From: Pectinophora gossypiella
Taxonomy: Eukaryota; Arthropoda; Insecta; Lepidoptera; Gelechiidae
Direction: 5' to 3'
Length of the DNA stretch: 64,000 bases
Assembly (NCBI RefSeq): GCF_024362695.1
Contig: NW_026063256.1
Span: 186,001 to 250,000, forward strand
Under the pieces are notes generated by a model. That model saw nothing but the letters and a program-made list of their open reading frames with translations. It ran no database searches and was not told the origin of the DNA. Each line of letters starts with the position of its first letter. Position 1 is the stretch's first letter. The translations under genes and the position numbers were made by a program. This document shows positions 15,724 to 26,743 of the stretch, in pieces.

Positions 15724-17994
15724 TTGAAGATGCCTATTACAAGGAGTAAAGGAAAATTGGAGGAGCGCGGCCCGGAAGAAGCTCGAGACATATTACACGC
15801 ATCGACATCCGCGTCCGCGTCCGCGATCGCAACTGAACCGAAGGAGCCAACTGAACCAGTACCTACAATCGCGCCCACGTTAGACCCGAGGCAAGAGCTT
15901 TCGACCGCGGCATACGTTTCACCGACTACGCTCCGCCACATAACGTACCACGCCCCCCCGCGTTCGCCGTCGCGTGTCCGGGATGCGTCGCCTGCGCTCG
16001 GCAGTCTCTCGTCGTCCGCCGCGCAGACTGCACAGGTGCGCGCTCGTGCGCGCGCTCGCGTCATCGACCGGTCGCGTATGGAACCGCTCCCCGCGCCCCC
16101 GCCCTCGCATAGGGTCCCGTCGGTAGGCGGATCGATAAAGTCACGTGAGAAAGCGATACTACGAGCTCGTGAAGAAGTATTGAAGATTAAATTGGAACTT
16201 GCGGAACTCAATTTAAGAAGAGCTCGTGAAGAATCGGAAAATGAAGACGATTCAGAAGGATCGACAATTCCCGAACGGGAAGAATATGTTGATACGTGGC
16301 TGAAAGAAACCAATCGAGAACGGTCGGTCCCACCACCGCCGTCGCAGTTGATAGAAGGAGCCCCTCTTCAGACGACTGATCCCGTGAATGACGGGCGAAA
16401 TCTTGTATCGGCGCCGAATGAGGGACAAACTGCAATTGAAGAAGAGCCACCACTAATCAACATTGAAGAAGAAAAAGAGAAAAAAGAAATACAACGAAAC
16501 GAAAGAAGATCAAGAAGAAAGCTAGATATATCAGAGCTAGCATCGGCGATAGCCCTCGCTGCCCGCGCCGGTCAATCAACACCCGCGCCGCGGTATATAT
16601 CCGAATTACCGTTATTTTCGGGGGCTCACCACGAATGGCTGTCATATCAAGCTGCTTACAACGAATCAAGAAATTACTACAGTGAAGTTGAAAATATCGC
16701 AAGGCTCAGAAGAAGTCTAAGAGGGAGAGCACTCGAAGCAGTGAATTCGTTATTAATTGCGAATCCCAAGCCAGATGAAGTGGTGAACGCATTGAAGACA
16801 AGATTTGGCCGACCCGACGCAATCGCAATTTCAGAGATAGAAAAGTTGAGAAGTTTACCGCGCTGTAGTGAAGCCCCAAGAGAAATATGTGCCTTCGCGG
16901 GGAAGATAAGAAACAGTGTGGCAACACTACAGGCATTAGGAAAAGAACAATATATGTTCAACCCGGAGTTAGTACGTGTTATCACCGACAAGTTACCATC
17001 GATTCTGAAGTTTAGATGGTATGAAAAATCGAGTCGGGACAAGAAAGAACCGGATTTAGTTTGCTTCGCGAACTTCATTGATACAGAAGCGGATTATTGT
17101 AGTCAGTTTGCGCCGCCGGAACAAGTGGACATGAACGATAAATTCAAACAACGTGCAGTTCAGAAAATTCATACTCAAATGATACAAACGGACAAACCAG
17201 TGTTAACGTGCCCGGTATGTGACAAATCTCATTTAGTTCAAAGTTGTGACGTTTTTAAAAATTCCGATATAAACAATAGATGGGAACTCGCTAAAAAATA
17301 TAAACTGTGTTTCAAATGTTTACGTGTTCGAAAGTGGAAACATTCGTGCAAAATACAACAGTGCGGAGAACAGGGATGCCGTGGCACACATAACAAACTA
17401 TTGCATAACCCACGATCAGGAATTAAAACAATAATAGTGGAGACAAATTCGGAATGTGTAACTACGGCTCGTGCGGAAACAAAGGCATGTACATACCTGA
17501 AGGTGTTACCAGTGCGTGTCAAAGGACCGGCGGGAGAGATGTCCGCCCTCGCCCTTCTCGACGACGGGTCAACGGTGACTTTAATCGAAAGTCAAATGGC
17601 TGAGAGGATTGGAGCTGAAGGCGTCGAAGAGCCTCTCATCATCGAGGCGATTGGTGACACCAGGATAAGTACACCGAGATCAAAACGAGTAAAGATCGAA
17701 ATAACAGGTATGAATAATTACTCTATCACTTTAAGTGCTCGAACAGTGAATAGCCTGAATATTTCTCCACAAGCCGTTAGTCCCATTGATATTGTCGATT
17801 GTGATCACTTGAGAGAATTTAGAAATGAAATTATATATGAGGGCGCCAAACCGACCATTTTAATCGGGCAAGATAACTGGAATCTGCTTATAGCTGATCA
17901 GATTCGAATTGGCAAAAAGGGACAACCAATTGCATCACGAACACCACTCGGATGGGTGCTTCATGGGACCAGGACACGCTCATTAGGTCAGTAA
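15724..17994 (+). CDS. BEL gag-protease polyprotein (5' part of gag-pol)
   Basis: Open for 756 codons; the first ATG of the frame, at 15730, is a likely start. A long, charged and Pro/Ala-rich head (codons 1-280) is followed by the DUF1759 gag domain (LPLFSGAHHEWLSYQAAY, near 290). Next comes a Cys-His region (CPVCDKSHLVQSC, CFKCLRVRKWKHSC), then an aspartic protease with DDGSTV near codon 618. It ends with TAA at 17992-17994, in the same frame as the downstream pol. BEL elements normally have one long gag-pol ORF, so the stop is probably a nonsense mutation or, less likely, a readthrough site. Confidence 0.92.
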   Translation: MKMPITRSKGKLEERGPEEARDILHASTSASASAIATEPKEPTEPVPTIAPTLDPRQELSTAAYVSPTTLRHITYHAPPRSPSRVRDASPALGSLSSSAAQTAQVRARARARVIDRSRMEPLPAPPPSHRVPSVGGSIKSREKAILRAREEVLKIKLELAELNLRRAREESENEDDSEGSTIPEREEYVDTWLKETNRERSVPPPPSQLIEGAPLQTTDPVNDGRNLVSAPNEGQTAIEEEPPLINIEEEKEKKEIQRNERRSRRKLDISELASAIALAARAGQSTPAPRYISELPLFSGAHHEWLSYQAAYNESRNYYSEVENIARLRRSLRGRALEAVNSLLIANPKPDEVVNALKTRFGRPDAIAISEIEKLRSLPRCSEAPREICAFAGKIRNSVATLQALGKEQYMFNPELVRVITDKLPSILKFRWYEKSSRDKKEPDLVCFANFIDTEADYCSQFAPPEQVDMNDKFKQRAVQKIHTQMIQTDKPVLTCPVCDKSHLVQSCDVFKNSDINNRWELAKKYKLCFKCLRVRKWKHSCKIQQCGEQGCRGTHNKLLHNPRSGIKTIIVETNSECVTTARAETKACTYLKVLPVRVKGPAGEMSALALLDDGSTVTLIESQMAERIGAEGVEEPLIIEAIGDTRISTPRSKRVKIEITGMNNYSITLSARTVNSLNISPQAVSPIDIVDCDHLREFRNEIIYEGAKPTILIGQDNWNLLIADQIRIGKKGQPIASRTPLGWVLHGTRTRSLGQ

Positions 17995-20900
17995 GTTGAT
18001 TATGTAAATAGAATTACCGAGGTTAATTATTGCAATAATGATAATGATAACGATTGTGCTAATCAACTATTAAAACAATACTTCTCATTGGAATCCCTGT
18101 TGGTCAACCCGAAACGACCGCTTTCTGACCCCGAGATGAGGGCAGAAAAGCTACTCCATGAAAATACTAAGCGGAGGGATGACGGCCGCATTGAAACGTC
18201 GCTGTTATGGCGCCGTGATGATATTGTTATGCCAAATAATTATGAGAATGCTTACCGTCGTCTTCTCTCAGTGGAGAAGAAATTAGACAGGGAACCAGAC
18301 TTGAAGGTAAGATACCACGAGGAGATGAATGCACTGATCGAGAAAGGATATGCTGAGCCTGCCCCGGAAAACTCGACACCTGGACGTACTTGGTATTTGC
18401 CCCATTTCGAAGTTCGTACCCCTGCCAAGCCCGGTAAGGTGAGAATAGTACACGACGCAGCCGCTAAATATCGTAATGTGTGCCTTAATGATCATTTGCT
18501 TACTGGTCCAGACTTACTGCAGTCGCTGCCCGGTGTCCTGATGAGGTTCCGACGCCACCCGATAGCCGTGACAGCTGATATAGCTGAGATGTTTATGCAG
18601 GTGAAAATAAGGGAGGAGGATCGTGACGCCCTGAGATATTTGTGGCGCGGTAACGACCGCGACGGGCCGCCACGTGAGTATAGAATGTCATCATTAATTT
18701 TTGGTGCATCCAGCTCCCCCTGCACAGCTATATTCGCGAAAAATTGGAACGCGAAAAGGCACGCGGACACACACCCTGAAGCGGTAGCAGCGATAGAAAA
18801 TCATCATTATATGGATGACTATTTGGATAGTTTTCCCACTGAAGAAATTGGGATTGAAACTGCCTTATTGGTACGTAATGTACATAGAGAGGGCCACTTT
18901 GAATTAAGAAAATGGAATTCCAATTCGAAAAGGATTTTGCAAGCTGTCAAAGGAGAACAGCATACGGAGACTGTCGATATAGGTCCAAGCTTGAGCATGG
19001 AGAAGGTGCTCGGCTTAGTATGGAGACCGGAGAATGACAACCTAGAGTTTAATCCACATCTAGCTAGAGTTCCACCAGTCCTATTGGAAAATAAATCCCC
19101 TACGAAGCGAGAGGCTTTGAAAATTGTTATGTCTCTTTTTGATCCATTGGGCTTAGCCTCACCTGTAACAGTGAGAGCTAAGCTAGTTTTACAGGAGGCA
19201 TGGAGACGAGGAACTGGCTGGGATGAAGTCCTTGACGACGACCTGTCAGAGAGATGGAGCAGATGGCTGAATGATCTCCGAGACGTGATGCGCCTCACTA
19301 TACCACGGTGCTACAAGGGATACAGCACCGCCGCGAGGATCGAGATGCACACGTTCGTCGATGCAAGTGAGGTTGCCTACGCTACCGCAGTTTATTGGAG
19401 GATAACGACCCCAGATGGTGAGGTACATTTATCATTAGTATTAGCGAAGGCACGCGTAGCACCTGTGAAGATAATGTCCATCCCACGTCTCGAGTTACAA
19501 GCTGCTGTACTGGGAAGCCGTCTTGCCGCCTCAGTTTTAGAAGAACATCACATAGAAATAGAATCGAAAACTTATTGGACTGATAGTAAGACTGTGTTGA
19601 CTTGGATAACATCAGGATCGAAATCTTATAAGCCTTTTGTAGCTCACAGAGTCGCTGCCATCGAGGAGCATACAGCAGTGAACGAGTGGCGTTGGGTACC
19701 GAGCCGCCTCAACGTGGCAGACATCGCCACGCGAGAGACAACCCCCTCCTTCACGCAAGCCAGTCCCTGGTTCACCGGTCCTGACTTTCTACGAGAGGGT
19801 GAGGCTACCTGGCCTCACGATAAGCCACCACAACTCGAGATCACCGGTGAGGAGAGGACCATGATACTTACCGAGGTAAGAGAGAGGGCGAGAGCTAGCC
19901 AGGCGATTCCTGACCCATCACGTTTTTCGCGGTGGGAGAGGCTACAGCGCGCCACTGCTCGAGTATTACAATTCTTAGCGCTCTGTCGAGTTGAGAGAAC
20001 ACACTACAAAAGGACTATGAAAAAAGGCGATCAAGACCCTGATTGGAAGAAAACAAGCGCACGTCAAGTTTCGAAACAGAGACCTGAACATGTTAATGAT
20101 AACAATGATAAAAATTTTCTGCCCTTAGATGCTTTGTTTATTCAACAAGCGGAGACTTTGTTGGTACGGGCCAGCCAGGAGGAAGCGTTCCCTGAGGAAG
20201 TGCGGGACGTAGAGGACGACAAGGCGGTATCTTCACATAGCCGACTACGTTTGTTACCCATAGAGATGAGAGGTAAACTTTTATGTATACGTAGTAGAAT
20301 AGCAGCGGCTGAAGATATACCGGAACCGACCCGCAGCCCTCCTGTGTTAGACGGGAATCATAGAGTGACTCGTTTATATATAGATTGGACACATCGCTCT
20401 CTGCATCACGGGGGAGTGGAGATGACCATAAACGAGATACGTCAGCATTATTGGGTCATCAAGCTACGCACGACAACGAGGTCTATTGTGAAGAGCTGTT
20501 TAATGTGTCGTATTAGGAGAGCGACACCTCCAGTGCCTGCGACTGGAAATCATCCGAGAACGAGACTTGCTCATCATCAACGTCCGTTTACTTTTACGGG
20601 CCTCGATTACTTTGGACCGTTATCTGTTACAGTGGGCCGCCAACACCAAAAGCGCTATGTAGCGCTTTTCACCTGCCTGACCACTCGGGCAGTCCACCTC
20701 GAGGTCGCCGCCAGCCTGAGCGCCGACTCCGCGATCCTCGCTTTGCGGAGGATGATAGCGAGGCGAGGCTGTCCGTCTGAGATTCACTCAGACAATGGGA
20801 CCAACATGCACGGAGCCGACCGAGAGTTGCGACGCGCGCTACAAGATGAAGCGTCGCAGCGCTCCATCACGTGGCGATTCATCACGCCCTCTGCGCCCTT

Positions 20901-21450
20901 TATGGGGGGTGCATGGGAGCGCCTAGTAAGAACCGTGAAGACTGCCCTGCTGAGCGTCCTACATGAGAGACATCCGAGAGAAGAGGTCCTCGCTACTCTG
21001 CTCTGTGAGGTAGAGTACTCCGTGAATAGCCGACCTCTCACGCATGTGTCGGTAGAAGCCACAGACGACGAAGCTATCACACCTAACCACTTCCTGTTGG
21101 GTGGTTCTGCTCGTGTCCCACTGCCCGGGACTTTCAACGAAAAGGATATAGACCATCAACTACAATGGAGGAGAGCTCAATACTTAGCCGATCTATTTTG
21201 GAAGAGGTGGCTAAAAGAATATTTGCCAGAGCTACAATACCGGCGGGAGCCACATGGCCGGGGTCCTTCCATACAACTCGGGGACCCAGTCCTGATAGTA
21301 GATGGACAGCTTCCGCGCAACACGTGGCCGCGAGGCCTCGTGGTTGCAGTCTACCCGGGCGCTGACAACGTCGTACGCACAGTAGAGGTCCGCACAGCCG
21401 GTGGACTTCTAAAGAGGCCTGTTAAGAAGTTGGTGTTACTACCGAAATGA
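17995..21450 (+). CDS. BEL pol: reverse transcriptase, RNase H, integrase
   Basis: The frame continues from the gag-protease ORF after one TAA and is then open to 21450. RT shows YLPHFEVRTP, VHDAAAKY and the catalytic Y-M-D-D-Y near 18811. RNase H has FVDASEVAY, PRLELQAA and YWTDSKTVLTWI. Integrase has an H-C zinc region (HHGGVEMT...CLMCRI), then D in GLDYFGP, D in HSDNGTNMHG and E in GGAWERLV. The end carries the DUF5641-like tail typical of BEL. All catalytic residues I can place are kept. Confidence 0.93.
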   Translation, partial: VDYVNRITEVNYCNNDNDNDCANQLLKQYFSLESLLVNPKRPLSDPEMRAEKLLHENTKRRDDGRIETSLLWRRDDIVMPNNYENAYRRLLSVEKKLDREPDLKVRYHEEMNALIEKGYAEPAPENSTPGRTWYLPHFEVRTPAKPGKVRIVHDAAAKYRNVCLNDHLLTGPDLLQSLPGVLMRFRRHPIAVTADIAEMFMQVKIREEDRDALRYLWRGNDRDGPPREYRMSSLIFGASSSPCTAIFAKNWNAKRHADTHPEAVAAIENHHYMDDYLDSFPTEEIGIETALLVRNVHREGHFELRKWNSNSKRILQAVKGEQHTETVDIGPSLSMEKVLGLVWRPENDNLEFNPHLARVPPVLLENKSPTKREALKIVMSLFDPLGLASPVTVRAKLVLQEAWRRGTGWDEVLDDDLSERWSRWLNDLRDVMRLTIPRCYKGYSTAARIEMHTFVDASEVAYATAVYWRITTPDGEVHLSLVLAKARVAPVKIMSIPRLELQAAVLGSRLAASVLEEHHIEIESKTYWTDSKTVLTWITSGSKSYKPFVAHRVAAIEEHTAVNEWRWVPSRLNVADIATRETTPSFTQASPWFTGPDFLREGEATWPHDKPPQLEITGEERTMILTEVRERARASQAIPDPSRFSRWERLQRATARVLQFLALCRVERTHYKRTMKKGDQDPDWKKTSARQVSKQRPEHVNDNNDKNFLPLDALFIQQAETLLVRASQEEAFPEEVRDVEDDKAVSSHSRLRLLPIEMRGKLLCIRSRIAAAEDIPEPTRSPPVLDGNHRVTRLYIDWTHRSLHHGGVEMTINEIRQHYWVIKLRTTTRSIVKSCLMCRIRRATPPVPATGNHPRTRLAHHQRPFTFTGLDYFGPLSVTVGRQHQKRYVALFTCLTTRAVHLEVAASLSADSAILALRRMIARRGCPSEIHSDNGTNMHGADRELRRALQDEASQRSITWRFITPSAPFMGGAWERLVRTVKTALLSVLHERHPREEVLATLLCEVEYSVNSRPLTHVSVEATDDEAITPNHFLLGGSARVPLPGTFNEKDIDHQLQWRRAQYLADLFWKRWLKEYLPELQYRREPHGRGPSIQLGDPVLIVDGQLPRNTWPRGLVVAVYPGADNVVRTVEVRTAGGLLKRPVKKLVLLPK

Positions 21451-21501
21451 TCGCTCACGCGGAAGAATACTGCAGAGCCCCGACGAGTCCAGACTCTGCA
21501 C

Positions 21502-21512
21502 GGCGGGAGAAA
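21502..21512 (+). promoter_or_regulatory. BEL polypurine tract
   Basis: GGCGGGAGAAA abuts the TG start of the 3' LTR. The minus-strand BEL has an equivalent GGGGGGGAGAA at 38621-38633. Confidence 0.75.
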
Positions 21513-22400
21513 TGTTCGCGATGATTGACTTTCCTTTGTGGTGAATAACATTAGATTGTAATTTGTGGTGATTAACAGTCTTATAGGTGAAATTCTGTTA
21601 GAATCTTCGTTATCCCTATTCATTGCGTGTGTTAGAGTAGGACTTAAATGTGTGACAGAGACAGAGAATCATGTGTGAAAAGGACCTGAAGAGCAGGATA
21701 GACTGCTATCTTGTGATTGGTAGAAAATAATTTAGAATAAGTTTGTTTTTGTATTATTTTGATAGATTTTTTACTTAGAGTTGTAAGGTTTTTGTCTAAT
21801 TATTATTGTTTACGATACTTGTTTACTTAAGATAATGTTGTATTACGTAGCTCTAAGTGTGTACTTTGGAATAAAACTTCTTATGTTTATGTCTTTTATT
21901 CTCCTGAGAAAATATAATCGATAAGATGGTCCATTTTAAGGAGCTTCACTCCAAATTAGTCCTGAAAAATGTAGATTAACGAGACAATTTGGAAAGGAAA
22001 CGCTATTCATGATGTGTTTTCATTAGAAAAGACGAGGATCATCAGTTTAGGATAGTTTTTTGTTTATATATTCCTATTAGAGTACTAGTTTTAAGAGGAA
22101 TTATGTAAATTTCATAGTGAAAAATAAAGGATAGAGAAGTGAGGTACATCAAGGAGTTGAGCAGGTACATCATTGATATATAAGAACGTCTTTTTCGGAA
22201 ATTCGCGTCAGTTGGTTCCTATCGCGCGCGCATACTCGACATCTCCGAGCTCTCCTGCGGTGCCTCGCTCCTCATTAGTTTCAAGTTTTGTAAGAAGCAT
22301 TTTTATTTTCCTGTTGCGGCGACCAGCACCCCCTCGGTGTAGGGCGTTCATGGGCCTTGGTCAACTTCAGGTTGGCCATCTAGTCCATACGTCCAGCACA
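21513..22400 (+). repeat. 3' LTR of the BEL element
   Basis: 888 bp, TGTTCG...AGCACA. It is the uninterrupted partner of the 5' LTR. Confidence 0.95.
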
Positions 22401-23359
22401 TATTCTTCGTGCCGTGGTCGAGTTATGATGACCGGAATTCTCCAACGCGCCAATGCCTTGGGCAAGTAGTTTCGCAAATGGAGAATCAAGGTAAACCCGG
22501 AGAAAAGTGCAGCGGTGTACTTTTCAAAGGGCTATTATAATACGTCACGGTCACGCTGTCAACTTAAGTCATCAAGATGTCTGGCAAGCCGATCCCTTGG
22601 GAGGAGCAAGTCAAATATCTCGGCGTAGTCTTAGATAGACGTCTTACTTTCAAGGCCCATATCAAACGTGTGCGCGATCGCGCCACGTTTGTAATGGGCC
22701 GTGTTAATTGTCTCCTTAACAAGCGTAGTAAATTATCCCTTAGGAATCTACACGACTTGCATCCGTCCGATCATGACCTATGCAGGGGTAGTTTTCGCTC
22801 ACGCGAGTCTCTCTCAAATCCACTGTCTACAGGAAATACAAAATCGTTCGTGGTTCCTTCGCAATGAAAATCTGCACATTGACCTAAGTCTGCCAACCAT
22901 TGCCCAATGGCTCAAATTAGTTTTTTCGATTCTGCTCCGCACCAACCAAATCCCCTGGTAGTTGCGGCTTCCGAATACATCCCGCTTAGGAACGGTACTG
23001 AATAGCATCGGCGTCCGAAGTATGTAATACGATCCCGACGACCCGATTACTCTAGCCATAGAATCAGCCAATCAGCTCGCGACAACAAACATTTCAGGAC
23101 CCCGATACCGACACCGCCGGCGTGGTCAACGACTTCCCTCAATCAGCGCTTATCGCTATCGACTTACTAGGGTCGTTTAATTCTTTCAAATATTTTTCCT
23201 CTCAGACGACGCCCTGAGCCGAGGTTCGCGCCCAACTGGGCACCCTCAGGCCTGTTGTCTTAAACGTTGTACCGGGTGAGAGCCTTCAGCGCTCCCCATT
23301 TGTCCGGCCAAGTAGTTAATGTCATTTGCCGCAAATCTTCGATAAGTCACGTCAAAAAA
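22401..23359 (+). pseudogene. Jockey ORF2 3' end and 3' UTR (right piece)
   Basis: It resumes the RT gene at SSCRGRVMM and continues through VKYLGVVLDRRL and the C-terminal region, with several frameshifts and stops compared with 61630-62456. The 3' UTR is recognisable (CCAAGTAGTTAATG, ATAAGTCACGTC) and ends in AAAAAA before the TSD. Confidence 0.9.
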
Positions 23360-23371
23360 GGTGTGTTTGTT

Positions 23372-23720
23372 GGCTGCTCTCGTTCGTAGCAGCGAGCGGA
23401 CCTGTCCGAATGAGATCGGCAATATCGGTTCCGGACCGATGGCTGTTACCTCCCGTTCCCCTTCTGGCCAACTCGTCCGCCGCGTCGTTACCTCTTGAAT
23501 CGCTGTGTCCTTTGATCCATTGTAAAGTGAGGTGTTAGTACTTGCACACCTTAGTCAGTGATTGGTGGTAACTGTGTATGAGTAGTAGTAGTTGTTTAGG
23601 GCCTGCAAAACTCTGAAAGTATTCTAATGAAACTGTCCCGTACCTAGCTAGCCATGAACGCATTCGCCGCTAGCGTGATGCCCATTTGACCTGGATGACG
23701 GCGTTAAGGGAGCCTGATAT
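23372..23720 (-). pseudogene. R1-like LINE RNase H region (antisense relic, part 2)
   Basis: On the minus strand the segment codes a W-I-K-G-H-S-D-S-R-G-N-like RNase H motif and then D-A-A-D-E-L-A, typical of the RNase H domain at the end of R1/I-type LINE ORF2. Frameshifts are present. It joins 14124-13770 across the Jockey insertion. Confidence 0.65.
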
Positions 23721-23839
23721 TACGTAATCATAAAATAAAGCATACTACACAAGGAGACGAGATGCATTGTAAAGTACATTTCTTTATCAACTATTAATGT
23801 AGGTAATCGACTACATTTTTGGACAAAACTTGTACAACA

Positions 23840-23945
23840 AAGTGACTCTGCCCACCTCAGTAGAGCAGTAAGTGTGATATTAGATATGTGTAATTACTTG
23901 TAGCTCTGTCTGGTCCATTAGGGATAAAGCCGTGATTTATGTATG
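23840..23945 (+). repeat. SINE relic
   Basis: ACTTGTAGCTCTGTCTGGTCC and a following ATTAGGGATAAAGCCGTGAT correspond to the SINE core in the orientation seen at 56180-56235. Degraded. Confidence 0.5.
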
Positions 23946-23954
23946 TTCACATCT

Positions 23955-24110
23955 TGTTCTATCCTATTGGTTGTGAGGTGGATAACCAACCTCGTCAATC
24001 CTGGTGCGAGGGTTATTATTGAGCCGCCAAATGCCCCTGACATGGCTCATGTAACCACTACTTATTACATCAGTAAGCAGTAACCGGGACCAAAGCCCAT
24101 TGTTTTTTTA
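23955..24110 (-). repeat. Retroelement 3' tail relic
   Basis: The reverse complement of the repeat at 13253-13440 (GTTGTGAGGTGGATAACCAA, GAGCCGCCAAATGCCCCTGA). Confidence 0.55.
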
Positions 24111-24324
24111 ACTATTGTGTCTGGAAATCTTGGCCTCACAAGGATGAAACAAAACAATTTAAAAAATATTGATTAATATGGCCATCACTGGCACGTTTAC
24201 CCTTTACTAGGGCAGGCATAAATAAAAGAGGTGGTAGCTGTTCACTCAAAAGTTAAATACCTTGAACAGCTGATTGCTACGTAGTGTTGTGCAAATTTGA
24301 ATTTATTACATGAAGACCTGGAAT

Positions 24325-25785
24325 TCAATTGCTCATAACTAATGCAAATATGAATTTATCCGGCCAATACTCTCGCATGTGATTTGTAGATAGTGACAGA
24401 GTAGGCACACTTCGGGTTGATACCCCCGTTCCGTTACACCCTGTAGAGTCTAAATCTAACCTAATGTCTTCCGCGGTCCCCGTCCGTATTTTAGATATTC
24501 CTAAAGAATCTGCACGTATGCCAAATAACAATTCCATCGGTGTGTATCTAGTTACTCTTGACCTCGTACTATTTAATGCGAGCTGAATATTATCAAGTTC
24601 GTCGCGCCATGTTTTATTATTATCATTCTCAACGATAGTGAGTAAACTTTTTAAAGTCCTCATTACTCTCTCCACCTGTCCATTCGCACGACTAGAGCCT
24701 GTTGCTATAAAATTTAGTTCGATATTATGCTCAGCACAGAAGATTTTAAATTCAGCGCTAATGTAACAACGTCCCTGATCGGAAATAATTCTTTTGGGGG
24801 CTCCAAAGAGACAGACTGCCTTTTTTAGAGCTTTAACGGCGCTCGTAGCGTCCACAGAAACCGTGTGCTCCAAGAGTACGTACTTGCTGAAAGCGTCAAT
24901 TATAACCGAGCAGTACTCTTTTTGATCGCTTTTACCGCTAAGTTTGCCAGAAAAATCTATGTGAATTGTATGCCAAGGGATTGGAATTTTCGGTATAGGG
25001 TGGAGTCGAATGGGACTGGGCCCAGAGGGTCCTTTAGACGCCTTGCAAACAATACATGAATCGACGAATTGTCGAACCCGTTTGCTCATTTCCGGAAACC
25101 AAAATCTTTCGTACAGTTTGTCGAGCGTTTTATCGCTACCTAAATGCTGAATTTCTGTTTGAACCTGATTAATCAGAGTCCAAATTAGAGATCGGGGCAC
25201 TACCGGGAGCCAAGAACTAACTTTATTACGTTGGATTTTTCGGTATAATATTCCGTCTCTGACATCGTATGTATGCGCTATGGACTCGGGAATTTCTCGG
25301 CTATTATGTTTAATAATTAGATCCCGTATTTCGGCGTCTCGTTTTTGTTCGACAGCGAGCTAACCTTGATGGAGCTCAACAAACTGTACAATTTTGGAGC
25401 TTTCAATATCATTAACTGGTGCTTGACTATCGTTTGAGCCATGATTCCTGGAGAAGTAATCAGCGTGCTCCATACTACCGCCGGCTCTATACTCGATATC
25501 AAAGTCATATGCCTGCAAAAAGGCCCACCGTCTGTGCACTCTAGGCGTCAAATCGGTCTTTGACTTCGATGCCTTTAGGGAATTGCAGTCCGTAAAAACG
25601 ACAAAATGGCGCCCGTATAAATAGTGGCGAAAGTACTCGACCGCTCGCACGACCGCGAGAGTCTCAAGCTCATATGAATGGTAGCGAGACTCGGTCGTGC
25701 GTCGGCTATAATATACTACTACGTGGGGAAGAGACTCCTTCCGCTGAATTAAAATAGCACCATAGCCCTCGGAGCTAGCGTCCGT
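24325..25785 (-). pseudogene. Gypsy/Ty3-like pol fragment: RNase H and integrase
   Basis: The minus strand codes the RNase H connection (FVVFTDCNSLKASKSKTDLT, then DYFSRNHG), a single in-frame TAG at 25360-25362, and then the integrase zinc region (HLGSDKTLDKL...CIVC) and DDE core (HIDFSGK, ISDQGRCYI, ANGQVERVMR). Coding similarity ends near 24441, after which the frame runs into unrelated sequence to 24325. The segment is an inverted, overlapping relative of the plus-strand copy beginning at 25786. Confidence 0.85.
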
Positions 25786-26735
25786 GTGCAGTATAGATTG
25801 TCACCTCACGAAAAACAGGTTGTTAGGGACAAAATTCAGGAGCTATTAGACGCTGGAGTTATTAGAGAGAGTTCTTTTCCGTTCGCAAGTCCCATTTTAC
25901 TCGTAAAGAAGAAAGACAACAAGGACCGAATGTGTAATGATTTCCGCGAGCTTAATGCTAATACACGCCCCGAACACTACCCTATACCACGTATCGATGA
26001 ACAAATAGATCATCTTACTGGAGCTTACTACTTTTGTTCACTGGACATGGCATCGGGATTTTATCAAATACCTATCCATCCTGATTCAATTGAGAGGACA
26101 GCCTTCGTAACACCAGAGGGCCAATACGAATACCTCGCCATGCCCTTTGGGTTGCGAAACGCTCCCTCGGTGTATTAGAGATGTATAAACAAAGCCCTTC
26201 AGAATCTTGAAGAAAAGCCTCTTGCCTATATGGATGACGTCCTTTGTTATTAATCTACCGTAAAGGAGGGATTACAACGTCTCGACCAAGTTTTGAAAGC
26301 TCTTACAGAGGCTGGGTTTTCCTTCAACATTCGAAAATGCAGTTTTATGAAACAGGCAGTTAACTATTTAGGTTACTCTATACAAGCGGGTGAAGTCAGA
26401 CCAAACCGACGTAAGATTCAGGCTTTAGTTGATGCTCCTCCACCTAAAACGGCAACACAAGTGCGACAATTCTTAGGCCTCGCCTCTTATTTTAGGCGTC
26501 TCATTCACAACTTTTCTAATCTGCTTGGGCCAATATATCCGTTAACAAAGCTAAAAGGACCTATCAAGTGGTCTGATAAACATGAAGAAGTGCGTAGGAA
26601 AGTCGTTGGTATTTTAACATCCGAGCCGGTTCTGACCATATTCGACCCCGAGTTACCAGTGGAGCTGCACACGGACGCTAGCTCCGAGGGCTATGGTGAT
26701 ATTTTAATTCAGCGGAAGGAGTCTCTTCCCCACGA
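25786..26735 (+). pseudogene. Gypsy/Ty3-like reverse transcriptase fragment
   Basis: Reverse transcriptase motifs are clear: SPILLVKKKD, CNDFRELNA, SLDMASGFYQIP, and the catalytic AYMDDVLCY. In-frame stops occur at 26176-26178 and just after YMDDVLCY near 26251. It continues to the RNase H start (LHTDASSEGYG) and breaks off at 26735, where the sequence jumps to integrase. The RNase H body is missing from this copy. Confidence 0.85.
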
Positions 26736-26743
26736 CAATTCCT

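Larger units (their letters stand above)
14197..22400 (+). mobile_element. BEL/Pao LTR retrotransposon, complete structure
   Basis: Two LTRs of about 0.88 kb (excluding the MITE) begin TGTTCGCG and end CCAGCACA. TATTC duplicates the target at 14192-14196 and 22401-22405 within the Jockey RT gene. A primer-binding site, gag-protease frame, RT-RNase H-integrase frame and polypurine tract follow in order. Apart from the MITE and a 4-bp gap near 14411/21729, the LTRs look identical by eye, so the insertion is young. Confidence 0.95.
14137..23359 (+). mobile_element. 5'-truncated Jockey LINE copy, split by a BEL element
   Basis: The left piece 14137-14196 encodes NTELALFADDTAIYS, matching the intact Jockey at 61570-61630. 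The right piece 22401-23359 resumes exactly where the left stops and runs to the shared 3' UTR and a short A-run. TSD GGTGTGTTTGTT flanks the whole (14125-14136 and 23360-23371). The coding remainder has indels and stops, so it is dead. Confidence 0.9.

Noticed and set aside
15654..16313. 219-codon minus-strand ORF opposite BEL gag
   Set aside because: It is a shadow of the GC-rich, low-complexity gag head; the plus strand has the conserved gag domain further on.
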